Both the position numbers and the translations under genes were made by a program. This document shows positions 1 through 7,037 of a DNA stretch of 11,595 bases, piece after piece. The stretch's first letter is position 1. Each line of letters opens with the position of its first letter. The notes beneath the pieces were generated by a model. It worked only from the letters and a program-made list of their open reading frames with translations. It had not been told where the DNA came from and did not search any database. Origin of the DNA: an uncultured Alphaproteobacteria bacterium (lineage in GTDB: Bacteria > Pseudomonadota > Alphaproteobacteria > Rickettsiales > UBA1997); assembly GCA_903927415.1 (NCBI GenBank), contig CAIYMZ010000149.1:1-11595 (forward strand), given 5' to 3'.

Positions 1-93
1 ACCCTGCCCGATGGCAGCGCCAGCCCGCTCCGGCTCCGCCTAACCCGCAAGGAACAAATCAGCGTGCGCATCAAAGATGGTCCGGAAAACTAA
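1..93 (+). CDS. C-terminal tail of an unidentified gene (cut by left edge)
   Basis: Frame 1 is open from the first base to a TAA at 91-93 and gives 30 residues ending RLTRKEQISVRIKDGPEN. I do not recognise the family. It is called coding because it reads without a stop, has strongly GC-biased third codon positions, and ends 7 bases before the preferred hisD start, as expected for an upstream operon member. It is about 61% GC (57 of 93 bases), far above the AT-rich genes that follow. It could be the tail of a conserved GC-rich gene or of something acquired. The call rests only on frame and spacing. Confidence 0.5.
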   Translation, partial: TLPDGSASPLRLRLTRKEQISVRIKDGPEN

Positions 94-100
94 CAAAACA

Positions 101-1405
101 ATGAAAATTTTTTTAATCGAAAATAAAATTTTACCAAAACTTATTGGCTCAGAGAAATCAAGCTTCTACAAGTTTTTAATCACGTCACAAAAAACCGATG
201 TAAATGTCACAAAAACAGTTGAAGCAATAATTTCCGATGTCAAAAAAAATGGTGACAAAGCCCTGATTTCTTACTCCAACAAATTCGACAAAACCAATTT
301 TAAAAAATCTGATGAACTTGTGGTTTCAAAAAAAGAAATCACCGCCGCTGAAAAAATTTTAGATCCAAAAGTGAAGCAGGCTTTGAAGCAGGCCTTTTCT
401 CGCATCAAAAATTATCACCAAAAACAACTGCCAAAAGATTTTTATTTTAAAGATGAACAAGGTGTAGAGCTCGGCAATCACTGGCACGCCATTGAATCAA
501 TAGGACTTTATGTTCCGGGAGGAACCGCATCTTACCCGAGCTCAGTTTTAATGTCTGCAGTGCCGGCAATCGTTGCTGGAGTTGATGAAATCACCATGTG
601 CGCTCCAACAAATTCTGGCAAAATTAATCCGGCAGTTTTATTTGCCGCCAAAATTTGCGGCATCAAAAAAATTTATAAAATCGGCGGAGCACAGGCCATT
701 GCTGCTCTTGCCCATGGCACAGAAAAAATCAAAAAAGTTAATAAAATTGTTGGACCAGGAAATTCCTACGTCGCCACTGCAAAAAAAATTTTATTCGGCC
801 TCGTTGGAATCGACATGATTGCTGGCCCAACTGACGTCACCATCATCACTGACAAAAACAGCAATCCCGATTGGATCGCTGCTGACGCATTGTCGCAACT
901 CGAACATGGAAACGACTCCAAAGCTTTCATCATTACCGACGATCAAAATTTTGCACTACAAATTTCCGCCTCCATCGCCACTCTCAAACTCAAATTATCG
1001 CGTCAGAAAATTATTAAAAAATCTTTAGAAAATTCAGCAATTTTTGTGATTAAAAATTTGGATGATGCCACTCATCTCGTGAATTTTATCGCTCCTGAAC
1101 ATTTGGAAATCGCCACAAAAAATCCACGAAAGTTTCTACCAAAAATCCGCAATGCCGGCGCAATTTTTCTAGGAAATTACACTCCTGAAAGCATAGGCGA
1201 TTACATGGCAGGACCGAGTCACACTCTGCCCACATCATCATCAGCAAAATTCTCCAGCGGACTCTCTGTCTTTGATTTTTTAAAAAGAATTTCACTCATT
1301 TCTTGCGACAAGAAATCTTTTTCCAAACTCGCCTCAGCTACGTCAATTCTAGCTGAATGCGAAGGATTGGACGCCCATAAGTTGAGCATTGAGATCAGAA
1401 GATAA
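101..1405 (+). CDS. hisD: Histidinol dehydrogenase
   Basis: Catalyses the last two steps of histidine synthesis, oxidising L-histidinol through histidinal to histidine with NAD+ in the cytoplasm; a zinc enzyme. The 434-residue product has the usual family length. Visible motifs are LYVPGGTASYPSS (about 136-148), GPGNSYV (about 218-224), zinc ligands Q266 and H269 in LSQLEHG, the catalytic pair E333-H334 in FIAPEHLE, zinc ligand D367 in SIGDYMAGPSHTLPT, and the last ligand H426 in EGLDAHKL. All expected catalytic residues are present. An in-frame ATG at 77 would add eight residues but overlap the preceding gene; ATG 101 lies just after that gene's stop, with a weak GGAAA upstream, and is preferred. 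No other his gene is in the window. bamD starts 10 bases after the stop, so the two are probably co-transcribed. Confidence 0.96.
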   Translation: MKIFLIENKILPKLIGSEKSSFYKFLITSQKTDVNVTKTVEAIISDVKKNGDKALISYSNKFDKTNFKKSDELVVSKKEITAAEKILDPKVKQALKQAFSRIKNYHQKQLPKDFYFKDEQGVELGNHWHAIESIGLYVPGGTASYPSSVLMSAVPAIVAGVDEITMCAPTNSGKINPAVLFAAKICGIKKIYKIGGAQAIAALAHGTEKIKKVNKIVGPGNSYVATAKKILFGLVGIDMIAGPTDVTIITDKNSNPDWIAADALSQLEHGNDSKAFIITDDQNFALQISASIATLKLKLSRQKIIKKSLENSAIFVIKNLDDATHLVNFIAPEHLEIATKNPRKFLPKIRNAGAIFLGNYTPESIGDYMAGPSHTLPTSSSAKFSSGLSVFDFLKRISLISCDKKSFSKLASATSILAECEGLDAHKLSIEIRR

Positions 1406-1415
1406 TTCAAAATAT

Positions 1416-2132
1416 ATGAAAAAATTCCTCCTTCTCCTAATCATTCCATTCTTACTCTTCTCTTGCTCCAAGAAGGATGAAAAAACTAGCGCCGAAATTT
1501 CCTACGTCAAAGCGATGAAGCTTTTAAAAAGCAAAAATTATTCCGAAGCAGCTAGTGATTTTGAGAAAATTGACGATGATTTTCCTTTTTCAAAATGGGC
1601 GCTAAAAGGCCAAACCATGGCGGTTTATGCACGATACAAAGATGAAGATTACGTGAAGTTGTTAACGGTTGTTGACGATTTTTTACGACTTAATTCATCC
1701 AGCGAATATGTTCCATACATGCTCTACATGAAGGGTTTAAGCTACTACAACCAGATTCCAAACATTGAGCGCGCGCAAGATAACACGCAGCAAGCATCAT
1801 TTGCTTTTCGTGAATTGGTCGCACGATTTTCTAATTCCGACTACGCTTCTGACGCCAAAGAAAAGCTAATTTTTGTCGATGAACATTTGGCTGGAGCAAG
1901 AATGTCAGTCGGTCGTTATCAAATAAAAAATAAAAATTACATCGGAGCCATTGGAAATTTTTCAGAAGTAATTGAGCGCTACCGCCAGACAAAACAAGTG
2001 CCCGAGGCGTATTTTCGCCTGATTGAAATTTATCGTAAAGTCGGTTTGAAGACGGAAGCAGAAAAAGCGCAAAAACAACTCATCGAACGTTTTCCAGAAA
2101 ATTACTGGACGAAATTAGCAGAAAAAAAATGA
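1416..2132 (+). CDS. bamD: Outer-membrane assembly lipoprotein BamD (ComL)
   Basis: BamD is the essential lipoprotein partner of BamA in the BAM complex, which folds beta-barrel proteins into the outer membrane; it is anchored to the inner leaflet of that membrane. The 238-residue product starts MKKFLLLLIIPFLLFSC, a lipoprotein signal with lipobox LFSC and lipidated Cys17. TPR-like helical repeats follow: a first repeat with NYSEAASDFEKIDDDFPFS (about 41-59), the BamD signature YMKGLSYYNQIPNIERAQ (about 104-121), AFRELVARFSNSDYASDAKEKL (shown here only as a landmark at about 130-151), and a last repeat ending KQLIERFPENYW. An in-frame ATG at 1389 would place nine charged residues before the signal peptide and overlap hisD, so 1416 is chosen. 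Its TGA overlaps the bioA ATG (ATGA at 2129-2132), suggesting translational coupling. Confidence 0.93.
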   Translation: MKKFLLLLIIPFLLFSCSKKDEKTSAEISYVKAMKLLKSKNYSEAASDFEKIDDDFPFSKWALKGQTMAVYARYKDEDYVKLLTVVDDFLRLNSSSEYVPYMLYMKGLSYYNQIPNIERAQDNTQQASFAFRELVARFSNSDYASDAKEKLIFVDEHLAGARMSVGRYQIKNKNYIGAIGNFSEVIERYRQTKQVPEAYFRLIEIYRKVGLKTEAEKAQKQLIERFPENYWTKLAEKK

Positions 2133-3394
2133 ACAACTTACACCTAACGCCTAACGCCTTACGCCTAGGTTCGCAGCACCTCTGGCTCCCCTACACCCAA
2201 ATGCAAAACCACCTCCCCCAACTCGAAATCAAAACCGCAAAAGGTTCAAAAATCTTTCTCAAAGATGACAGAATTTTGATTGATGGTATTGCTTCTTGGT
2301 GGTCTGTGGCACATGGCTATAATCACCCTCACCTCATTTCTGCAATCACTAAACAGGCAAAAATTTTATCCCACATCATGCTCGCTGGATTTGCCGCAGA
2401 CTCAACATACGAGCTAGCTCATCGCCTGTGCAATTTCAGTGGAATGGATCATGTATTTTTTTCCGATTCTGGTTCGACAGCAGTAGAAGTAGCGATGAAA
2501 ATGGTGTGGCAATTTCACATTAATTCCGGCGAGTCGCAAAAAATAAAATTTATTTCCTTCAAAAATTCATATCATGGCGACACTACGGGCGCAATGTCTC
2601 TCGCTGATTTGGCTTCCGGCATGCATAAAAAATTCCAAAAAATTCTGCTGAAAAATTTTTCTCTCGATCTCCCAGAAAATAAAAATGATCTGGATAAATT
2701 TGAAGAATTCGTCAAAAAAAATAAAAAAATTCTTGCCGGAATTTTTATTGAACCAATGGCGCAGTGTGCTGGCGGCATGCATTTTCACGGTGCAGAAATT
2801 TTGCGCGGAATTTTTGACATCGCCAAAAAACACGACGTGATTTTCATCGCCGATGAATGCGCGGTTGGATTTTTCCGCACAGGAAAAAAATTTGCGATTA
2901 ATCACGCCGAAATAAAACCGGATATTTTAATTTTAGGAAAAGCTCTGACTGGTGGAATGATGACGCTTGCCGCCACTTTAACTTCAAAAAAAATCTTCAA
3001 AAAATTTCTCGGAAATTCTCTCGAATCAGCTTTGATGCATGGACCAACTTTCATGGGAAATCCATTAGCTTGTGCAGCCGCCAATGCTTCGCTCGATTTA
3101 TTCGAAACAGAAAATTACGCAGAAAAAGTTTTAAGCGATGAAAGTTTTTTAAAAAAAGAGCTCGAAAAATGTCGCAAGAAAAAAAATGTGAGAGATGTGC
3201 GATTACTTGGTGCAATTGGCGTGATCGAGATTGACGCAGATCGAAATAAAATCTTGGCTCTACGTAAAAAATTTATTGAAACTGGAATTTTTTTACGACC
3301 ATTTGAAAACTGTATTTACACTATGCCGGCTTTGAACATCAAAAGAAGCGAGCTCCAAAAAATCACCAACTCAATTTCAGAAATTTTATCGTAA
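2129..3394 (+). CDS. bioA: Adenosylmethionine-8-amino-7-oxononanoate aminotransferase (DAPA synthase)
   Basis: A PLP-dependent class III aminotransferase of biotin synthesis, converting 7-keto-8-aminopelargonate to 7,8-diaminopelargonate with S-adenosylmethionine as amino donor. The 421-residue product has family length. Visible are HLWLPYTQM (17-25), the substrate tryptophan region ASWWSVAHGYNHP (55-67), the PLP-contacting SYHGDTTGAMS (147-157), D242 in ADECAVGFFRTG, Schiff-base lysine K271 in LGKALTGGMM, HGPTFMGNPLACA (304-316), and R390 in LRPFENCIYTMP, matching the R391 region of the E. coli enzyme. The tryptophan and arginine features favour BioA over other class III aminotransferases. 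The start overlaps the bamD stop; the first codons contain a 7-bp tandem repeat. No other bio gene is in the window. It converges with the STAS-like gene across 72 bases (3395-3466), where I see no strong terminator. Confidence 0.95.
   Translation: MNNLHLTPNALRLGSQHLWLPYTQMQNHLPQLEIKTAKGSKIFLKDDRILIDGIASWWSVAHGYNHPHLISAITKQAKILSHIMLAGFAADSTYELAHRLCNFSGMDHVFFSDSGSTAVEVAMKMVWQFHINSGESQKIKFISFKNSYHGDTTGAMSLADLASGMHKKFQKILLKNFSLDLPENKNDLDKFEEFVKKNKKILAGIFIEPMAQCAGGMHFHGAEILRGIFDIAKKHDVIFIADECAVGFFRTGKKFAINHAEIKPDILILGKALTGGMMTLAATLTSKKIFKKFLGNSLESALMHGPTFMGNPLACAAANASLDLFETENYAEKVLSDESFLKKELEKCRKKKNVRDVRLLGAIGVIEIDADRNKILALRKKFIETGIFLRPFENCIYTMPALNIKRSELQKITNSISEILS
2143..2170 (+). repeat. Heptanucleotide tandem repeat in the bioA N-terminus
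   Basis: Four consecutive 7-bp units, CCTAACG, CCTAACG, CCTTACG and CCTAGGT: two exact copies, one with a single change and one degenerate. They encode residues 6-14 of BioA, just before the conserved HLWLPYTQM. Gain or loss of one unit would shift the reading frame. Confidence 0.7.
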
Positions 3395-3466
3395 CAAACA
3401 GGATGGATAATTGCGGTAAAAAGATGCAACTCTGTTACGAAGTGCGAATAGGGCAGCCTCACAGAA

Positions 3467-3880
3467 CTACGAATTCCATAAAATCCAATTCTGCGCCTTT
3501 TCAATCTGATTATATTTAAAAATTTTTACCTCTGGACGCACTCGGCCACGCGCAATTCTGGCAACAATTTTAGCAAAAAATCCCCCCATTCCCACCGCAA
3601 CTTTTTTGAATTTGATGTGATTGTCGCGAGCAAAATTTAAATATTCGATACGATTTTGGGCATTAGACCAGTAAGGAAATTTTTTGGAATTAATGATTAC
3701 TCCTCCAAGCTCACCATGCGTTGTAAAATATGGATCTATGATGCTTGAGATAGTGTTAAAATCATCGTCAGAAAAAGGATTTTTTACATCCATCAACAGA
3801 ATGCCATTCTGCTCATCAAACTGACAAAATAAATTATTCTCGGTGGTCATTTCTTTGAAAGTGAGTTCAAGATTGGCCAT
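3467..3880 (-). CDS. SpoIIAA-like (STAS/SEC14-type) domain protein
   Basis: A 137-residue soluble protein with no signal peptide or membrane segment. Its pattern fits the SpoIIAA-like family, a small alpha/beta STAS/SEC14-type fold: an N-terminal beta segment (NGILLMDVKNPFSDDDF), a helix and strand ending GELGGVIINSKKF, a helix with IEYLNFARDNHIKFKKVAVG, and a basic helix plus final strand (IARGRVRPEVKIFKYNQIE) before the terminal AQNWIL. Family members lack a settled biochemical role; lipid or small-ligand binding has been proposed for the fold. GGGGGAA at 3886-3892 is 7 bases from ATG 3880 and almost touches the alternative ATG at 3886, so 3880 is chosen. It lies 50 bases downstream of the acyl-CoA synthetase on the same strand, probably in its operon. 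The family call rests on pattern only. Confidence 0.7.
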   Translation of the reverse strand: MANLELTFKEMTTENNLFCQFDEQNGILLMDVKNPFSDDDFNTISSIIDPYFTTHGELGGVIINSKKFPYWSNAQNRIEYLNFARDNHIKFKKVAVGMGGFFAKIVARIARGRVRPEVKIFKYNQIEKAQNWILWNS

Positions 3881-3885
3881 GCGCA

Positions 3886-3892
3886 TTCCCCC
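3886..3892 (-). promoter_or_regulatory. Ribosome binding site of the SpoIIAA-like gene
   Basis: On the minus strand GGGGGAA lies 7 bases upstream of ATG 3880. The alternative ATG at 3886 starts on the last base of this motif, too close for it to serve, so the site decides between the two starts. Confidence 0.6.
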
Positions 3893-3930
3893 AAATAAAT
3901 TAAAATCCTATTCCTGAACACTGAATGAGC

Positions 3931-5835
3931 TCAGCAATAAAACCCCTCAATCACGTTTTTATATTTTTCTTCCAACAGATTTCTTTTTAACTTCATCGAA
4001 GGCGTGATCTCGCCAGACTCGATGGATATTGACTCTGAAGCGATGTAGAATTTTTGGATTTGCTCCCAATGATCTAAATTTTGATTAATTTTTTGAATCA
4101 CCTCTTCGACAAAATTTTGTAAAATTTCCGATTTCAAAAACTCTTCGTCACTTTCAGAAAAATTAAATTTTGTTTTGAATTTTTTTAAAATTTCAAATTC
4201 TGGAAATAAAATTGCAGAGGTAAATTTTCTACCTTCGGCGATCACAATCGCGCCGAGTAAAAATCCTAACTCCTGCACCAGTCTTTGTTCAAGCGGCACC
4301 GGAGCAACATACTTTCCGTTCGAATTTTTAAAAATTTCTTTTTTGCGGCCGACGATTTTTATAAAACCTTGCTCGTCAATCTGCGCCAGATCTCCAGTTT
4401 TTAGCCAACCATTTTCAATAACTTCCACAGTTTTTTCCGGCTTGCCGTGATAGCCAAGCATGATGTTTGGGCCTCGCGCTAACAGCTCGCCATCATTTGC
4501 GATTTTCAATTCAACAGCAGGAAATGCTTTTCCGACGGTTCCAAATTTTTGCGCTTTGGCACAATTCACCGCCAGAACTGGTGAGCTTTCCGTCATGCCA
4601 TATCCACAAAATAAATCGATTCCGATATTTTTGTAGAAGCGCTCTAAATCTAGCGACAACGCGGCTCCACCACAGATGATCATTTTGATATTTCCACCGA
4701 GTGATTCACGAAATTTTTTGTAAATTAGGCGATCAAAAATTTTATCGAGGAGATTTTTTTGAGCAGTCGGATCTTTTTCTAACGCACGTTGAAAAGCTTT
4801 TTTTCCTAAAAACTTTTTCACAAAACTTGCCGAATCAATTCCTTCTTTAATTTTTGCAAAAACTTTTTCTAACACTCTGGGAACAGTGGTCATCAAGCTC
4901 GGGTGAGTTTCTCGCAAAATATTTCCGACATTTTTTACATCATCCGCAAAATAAATCGAGATGCCTTGCGAAATATAAAACATCATCACCATGCGCTCAA
5001 AAATATGGGCAAGCGGCAAAAAAGATAATGCAACATCTTGCGAGTTTATACCCATTCCACTTGAAGAAGCCGATCTTTGACTTCGACTTTTTGGTAAAAA
5101 TTCGCTCGGAGAATTTGGCTGTATCACTTGATACAGCCCGCATTCTCCGTCGCGATTTTTCCTCAAAAATTCTTCGTCATAGTTCGACTTCTTCAAGTGG
5201 AATGGGTATAGCGAAAAACATTCCGCCGTAGCTTTAATTTGCGAAACTAAATTTTGATGCGTCAGCTCAACTCCTTTCGGCCTTCCCGTACTTCCTGAAG
5301 TGTAAATTATCGTCGCTAAATCTTGAGGTTGATTAATCTTTAGGAATGAATCGAGATCATATTTTTTTTCAACAGCAGCTTTTTTTCCCAACAAAATCAG
5401 GTCTTCAAACCTGATCGCATTTTCATTTTCAAATCCGTAAGTGATGATTTTTAAATTTAAATTTCTGCTTTTTATTTCAGAAAAAATTTCAGCATTGTCG
5501 GTGAAAATATATTTCACATCCGCATCTTCAATTTCGTAAAATAGATTTTCTTTTGAAATATTGTGGAAGATTGGAACAGTCACTGCGCCCGCTAAAATCG
5601 CGCCTAAATCGACTATCAACCAAATTGGATTTTGATAAGAACAATTGGCAATTGTCTGATTTTTTTGCAGTCCCATTTCCCGTAAACCGCAAGCAAAATG
5701 AAAAGATTTTTCTAAAAATTCTTGATTGGAAAATGATCGTAACTGATTTTTTTCTTTGAAATTAAAAGCGCGCGGATTGCTGAAATTTCTGGCCTGAAAT
5801 GAGATTAATTCGGAGAGTGTAGAAAAATTTTTCAT
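3931..5835 (-). CDS. Long-chain acyl-CoA synthetase (AMP-forming) with an in-frame palindromic insertion
   Basis: Activates a fatty acid with ATP to an acyl-adenylate and transfers it to CoA; members of this class act at the inner face of the membrane. Visible in order are the ATP-binding loop IYTSGSTGRPKGVE (177-190), LSFLPLAHIFER (270-281), the adenylate motif GYGMTESSP (411-419), WLKTGDL (477-483), the hinge and lysine loop GRKKEIFKNSNGKYVAP (496-512), and the C-terminal TPSMKLKR (611-618). The 634 residues are about 54 too many: residues 210-263, between the ATP loop and LSFLPLAHIFER, are encoded by the palindrome at 5047-5210 and have no place in the family. Without them the protein would be 580 residues. 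The ATG follows the protease TAG with no gap, so translation is probably coupled. Fatty-acid ligase is secure; exact chain length is not. Confidence 0.92.
   Translation of the reverse strand: MKNFSTLSELISFQARNFSNPRAFNFKEKNQLRSFSNQEFLEKSFHFACGLREMGLQKNQTIANCSYQNPIWLIVDLGAILAGAVTVPIFHNISKENLFYEIEDADVKYIFTDNAEIFSEIKSRNLNLKIITYGFENENAIRFEDLILLGKKAAVEKKYDLDSFLKINQPQDLATIIYTSGSTGRPKGVELTHQNLVSQIKATAECFSLYPFHLKKSNYDEEFLRKNRDGECGLYQVIQPNSPSEFLPKSRSQRSASSSGMGINSQDVALSFLPLAHIFERMVMMFYISQGISIYFADDVKNVGNILRETHPSLMTTVPRVLEKVFAKIKEGIDSASFVKKFLGKKAFQRALEKDPTAQKNLLDKIFDRLIYKKFRESLGGNIKMIICGGAALSLDLERFYKNIGIDLFCGYGMTESSPVLAVNCAKAQKFGTVGKAFPAVELKIANDGELLARGPNIMLGYHGKPEKTVEVIENGWLKTGDLAQIDEQGFIKIVGRKKEIFKNSNGKYVAPVPLEQRLVQELGFLLGAIVIAEGRKFTSAILFPEFEILKKFKTKFNFSESDEEFLKSEILQNFVEEVIQKINQNLDHWEQIQKFYIASESISIESGEITPSMKLKRNLLEEKYKNVIEGFYC
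5047..5210. repeat. 164-bp palindromic element inserted in frame in the acyl-CoA synthetase gene
   Basis: The ends are perfect 23-bp inverted repeats (5047-5069 and 5188-5210; outer end TATACCCATTCCACTTGAAG). Symmetry continues imperfectly inward to a perfect core of 10-bp arms around CT (5117-5126 and 5129-5138). Both ends are TA. Treating one TA as a target duplication, the insertion adds 162 bases, exactly 54 codons, and its removal restores ECFSLNSQDVALSF in the host enzyme. In style it resembles Rickettsia palindromic elements, which also sit in frame inside genes, but I cannot assign it to a named family. A free plus-strand frame also crosses it; that frame is taken to be a by-product of the palindrome and not a gene. 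Confidence 0.88.
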
Positions 5836-6954
5836 CTAAAAAAACCTGCTTACCAACTTCCACAACATCGAAAGTTTGCGATTAATCATTTCATGATTTC
5901 GGATGTATTCACGCAGGTATAAATCAACGTGGGCCTGCTTTGCGAAGTAAAGGCACGTCACCACCAAAAACATCAATGAAAAATAATTAGCTAAAGAATC
6001 AAAAAATCCTGACCTCACCACCGAGTCAGACATTTTAACATTCTCCACTTTTTTGATGCGCGATTTGGTTTTTGGATGAGTTGAAAAAAGAGTAAAATAA
6101 CCACTCTCACCAAGCATTGACAAGGCTAGTGCCATATTTTGTCCACCAAATGCTTTGGCTGATTGACGATCACAACGAAACTCGATTGAGCGCGAAATAA
6201 AGCGGCGCAACAATTCGTAAATATTGTAAACTACGAAACGATTAAAAGCAGTAATGACAAAATTTAAGACTGAGTAAGTGTCAGACATCATGCGCGATGA
6301 ACTCTTACCTCCGTAGGGCAACATACTGACAATGCGGATGCCGATATTGAACAAAATATATAAACCACTCGAAACAAGATTGGTAATTTTTTGATTGGTA
6401 ATGATGAGGAATGTTGGTAAAAAATCCTTGTTGATGAGATGAGACATTTCATGCCCAACAACACTACGCAAAGCATATAAAAACATTTTTGGATCTGGGC
6501 ATTCGACTAGATAGTGATTGATCAAACCTCGAGTCAGAACAATTGATTTTCCTCCCAAACTACTGATAGCAAAAGCATTCACTTCGTCAGAATTTTTGAT
6601 GTAAAGCTTCACACTTCTTTCGCCAAATTTATTTTTTACCTGATCAAAAAGGTCAGTTAAAAAATCATAATCTTTTATTTTTTCGTAACGCACACATCCC
6701 TTGAGCACTGATCTCACCGAGAACCCAAAAAGAAAATCAAAAAATAAATAAATCAGCATCGAAAAACTTACGACGAATGCTAAAACAAAAAAAGTGAATC
6801 GTAACTTTTCGTAAGTGTCGTAATCCATGCTGATCGTATGACTCGTGAAATGAATAAATGGAGTCGCTGCAGCTATAACCGGCGAGGCCAAAACCACTAC
6901 ATTAAAAATCGTCACAACATAAACGAGAACAAGGCTGAGTGGTTTAGAAAACAT
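5836..6954 (-). CDS. M48-family membrane metalloprotease (HtpX/Ste24-like)
   Basis: A 372-residue zinc protease predicted in the inner membrane. Two hydrophobic segments lie at the N-terminus (about 5-31 and 53-78), others around 181-210 and 222-243, and one near 322-338. The zinc site is HEMSH (168-172), with third ligand E258 in SIEFRCDR, and the family STHPKTKSRIKKVE pattern follows at 291-304. The upstream segment DEVNAFAISSLGGKSIVLTRGL (about 123-144) is the usual M48 strand before the active-site helix. Relatives degrade damaged membrane proteins or process lipid-linked substrates; the substrate here is unknown. All zinc ligands are present. It is first of a probable three-gene operon with the acyl-CoA synthetase (stop and start abut) and the SpoIIAA-like gene, and is divergent from kdsA. 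No clear ribosome binding site precedes the ATG. Confidence 0.88.
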   Translation of the reverse strand: MFSKPLSLVLVYVVTIFNVVVLASPVIAAATPFIHFTSHTISMDYDTYEKLRFTFFVLAFVVSFSMLIYLFFDFLFGFSVRSVLKGCVRYEKIKDYDFLTDLFDQVKNKFGERSVKLYIKNSDEVNAFAISSLGGKSIVLTRGLINHYLVECPDPKMFLYALRSVVGHEMSHLINKDFLPTFLIITNQKITNLVSSGLYILFNIGIRIVSMLPYGGKSSSRMMSDTYSVLNFVITAFNRFVVYNIYELLRRFISRSIEFRCDRQSAKAFGGQNMALALSMLGESGYFTLFSTHPKTKSRIKKVENVKMSDSVVRSGFFDSLANYFSLMFLVVTCLYFAKQAHVDLYLREYIRNHEMINRKLSMLWKLVSRFF

Positions 6955-7037
6955 TTTTAGGAATTTTTAATTTGAAATTGTGAGAAGCGGAATTACTTAA
7001 GGCACGTAAATTTTTCAATTCAATTTTCCAACTCAAA
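6955..7037. promoter_or_regulatory. Divergent promoter region between the M48 protease and kdsA
   Basis: An 83-bp AT-rich gap between divergent starts, so it should hold both promoters. Weak candidates: toward kdsA, TTGAAA at 6972-6977 and TACTTA at 6994-6999 (16-base spacing); toward the protease, TTGAAA (minus strand, 7013-7018) and TAATTC (6990-6995) with 17 bases between. Both -10 boxes are poor matches. No operator repeat is evident. Confidence 0.35.

Noticed and set aside
77..100. Upstream hisD start at ATG 77
   Set aside because: It would overlap the preceding open frame, which stops at 93, and adds residues outside the usual HisD N-terminus.
2567..2905. Minus-strand 112-codon frame inside bioA
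   Set aside because: It is antisense to conserved BioA motifs and its translation has no recognisable domain; a shadow frame.
3395..3466. Terminator between bioA and the SpoIIAA-like gene
   Set aside because: I searched for a stem with a T tract in this convergent gap and found none convincing.
4854..5231. Plus-strand 125-codon open frame opposite the acyl-CoA synthetase
   Set aside because: It is antisense to a well-supported enzyme and is open across 5047-5210 only because that element is palindromic. It has no family features of its own.
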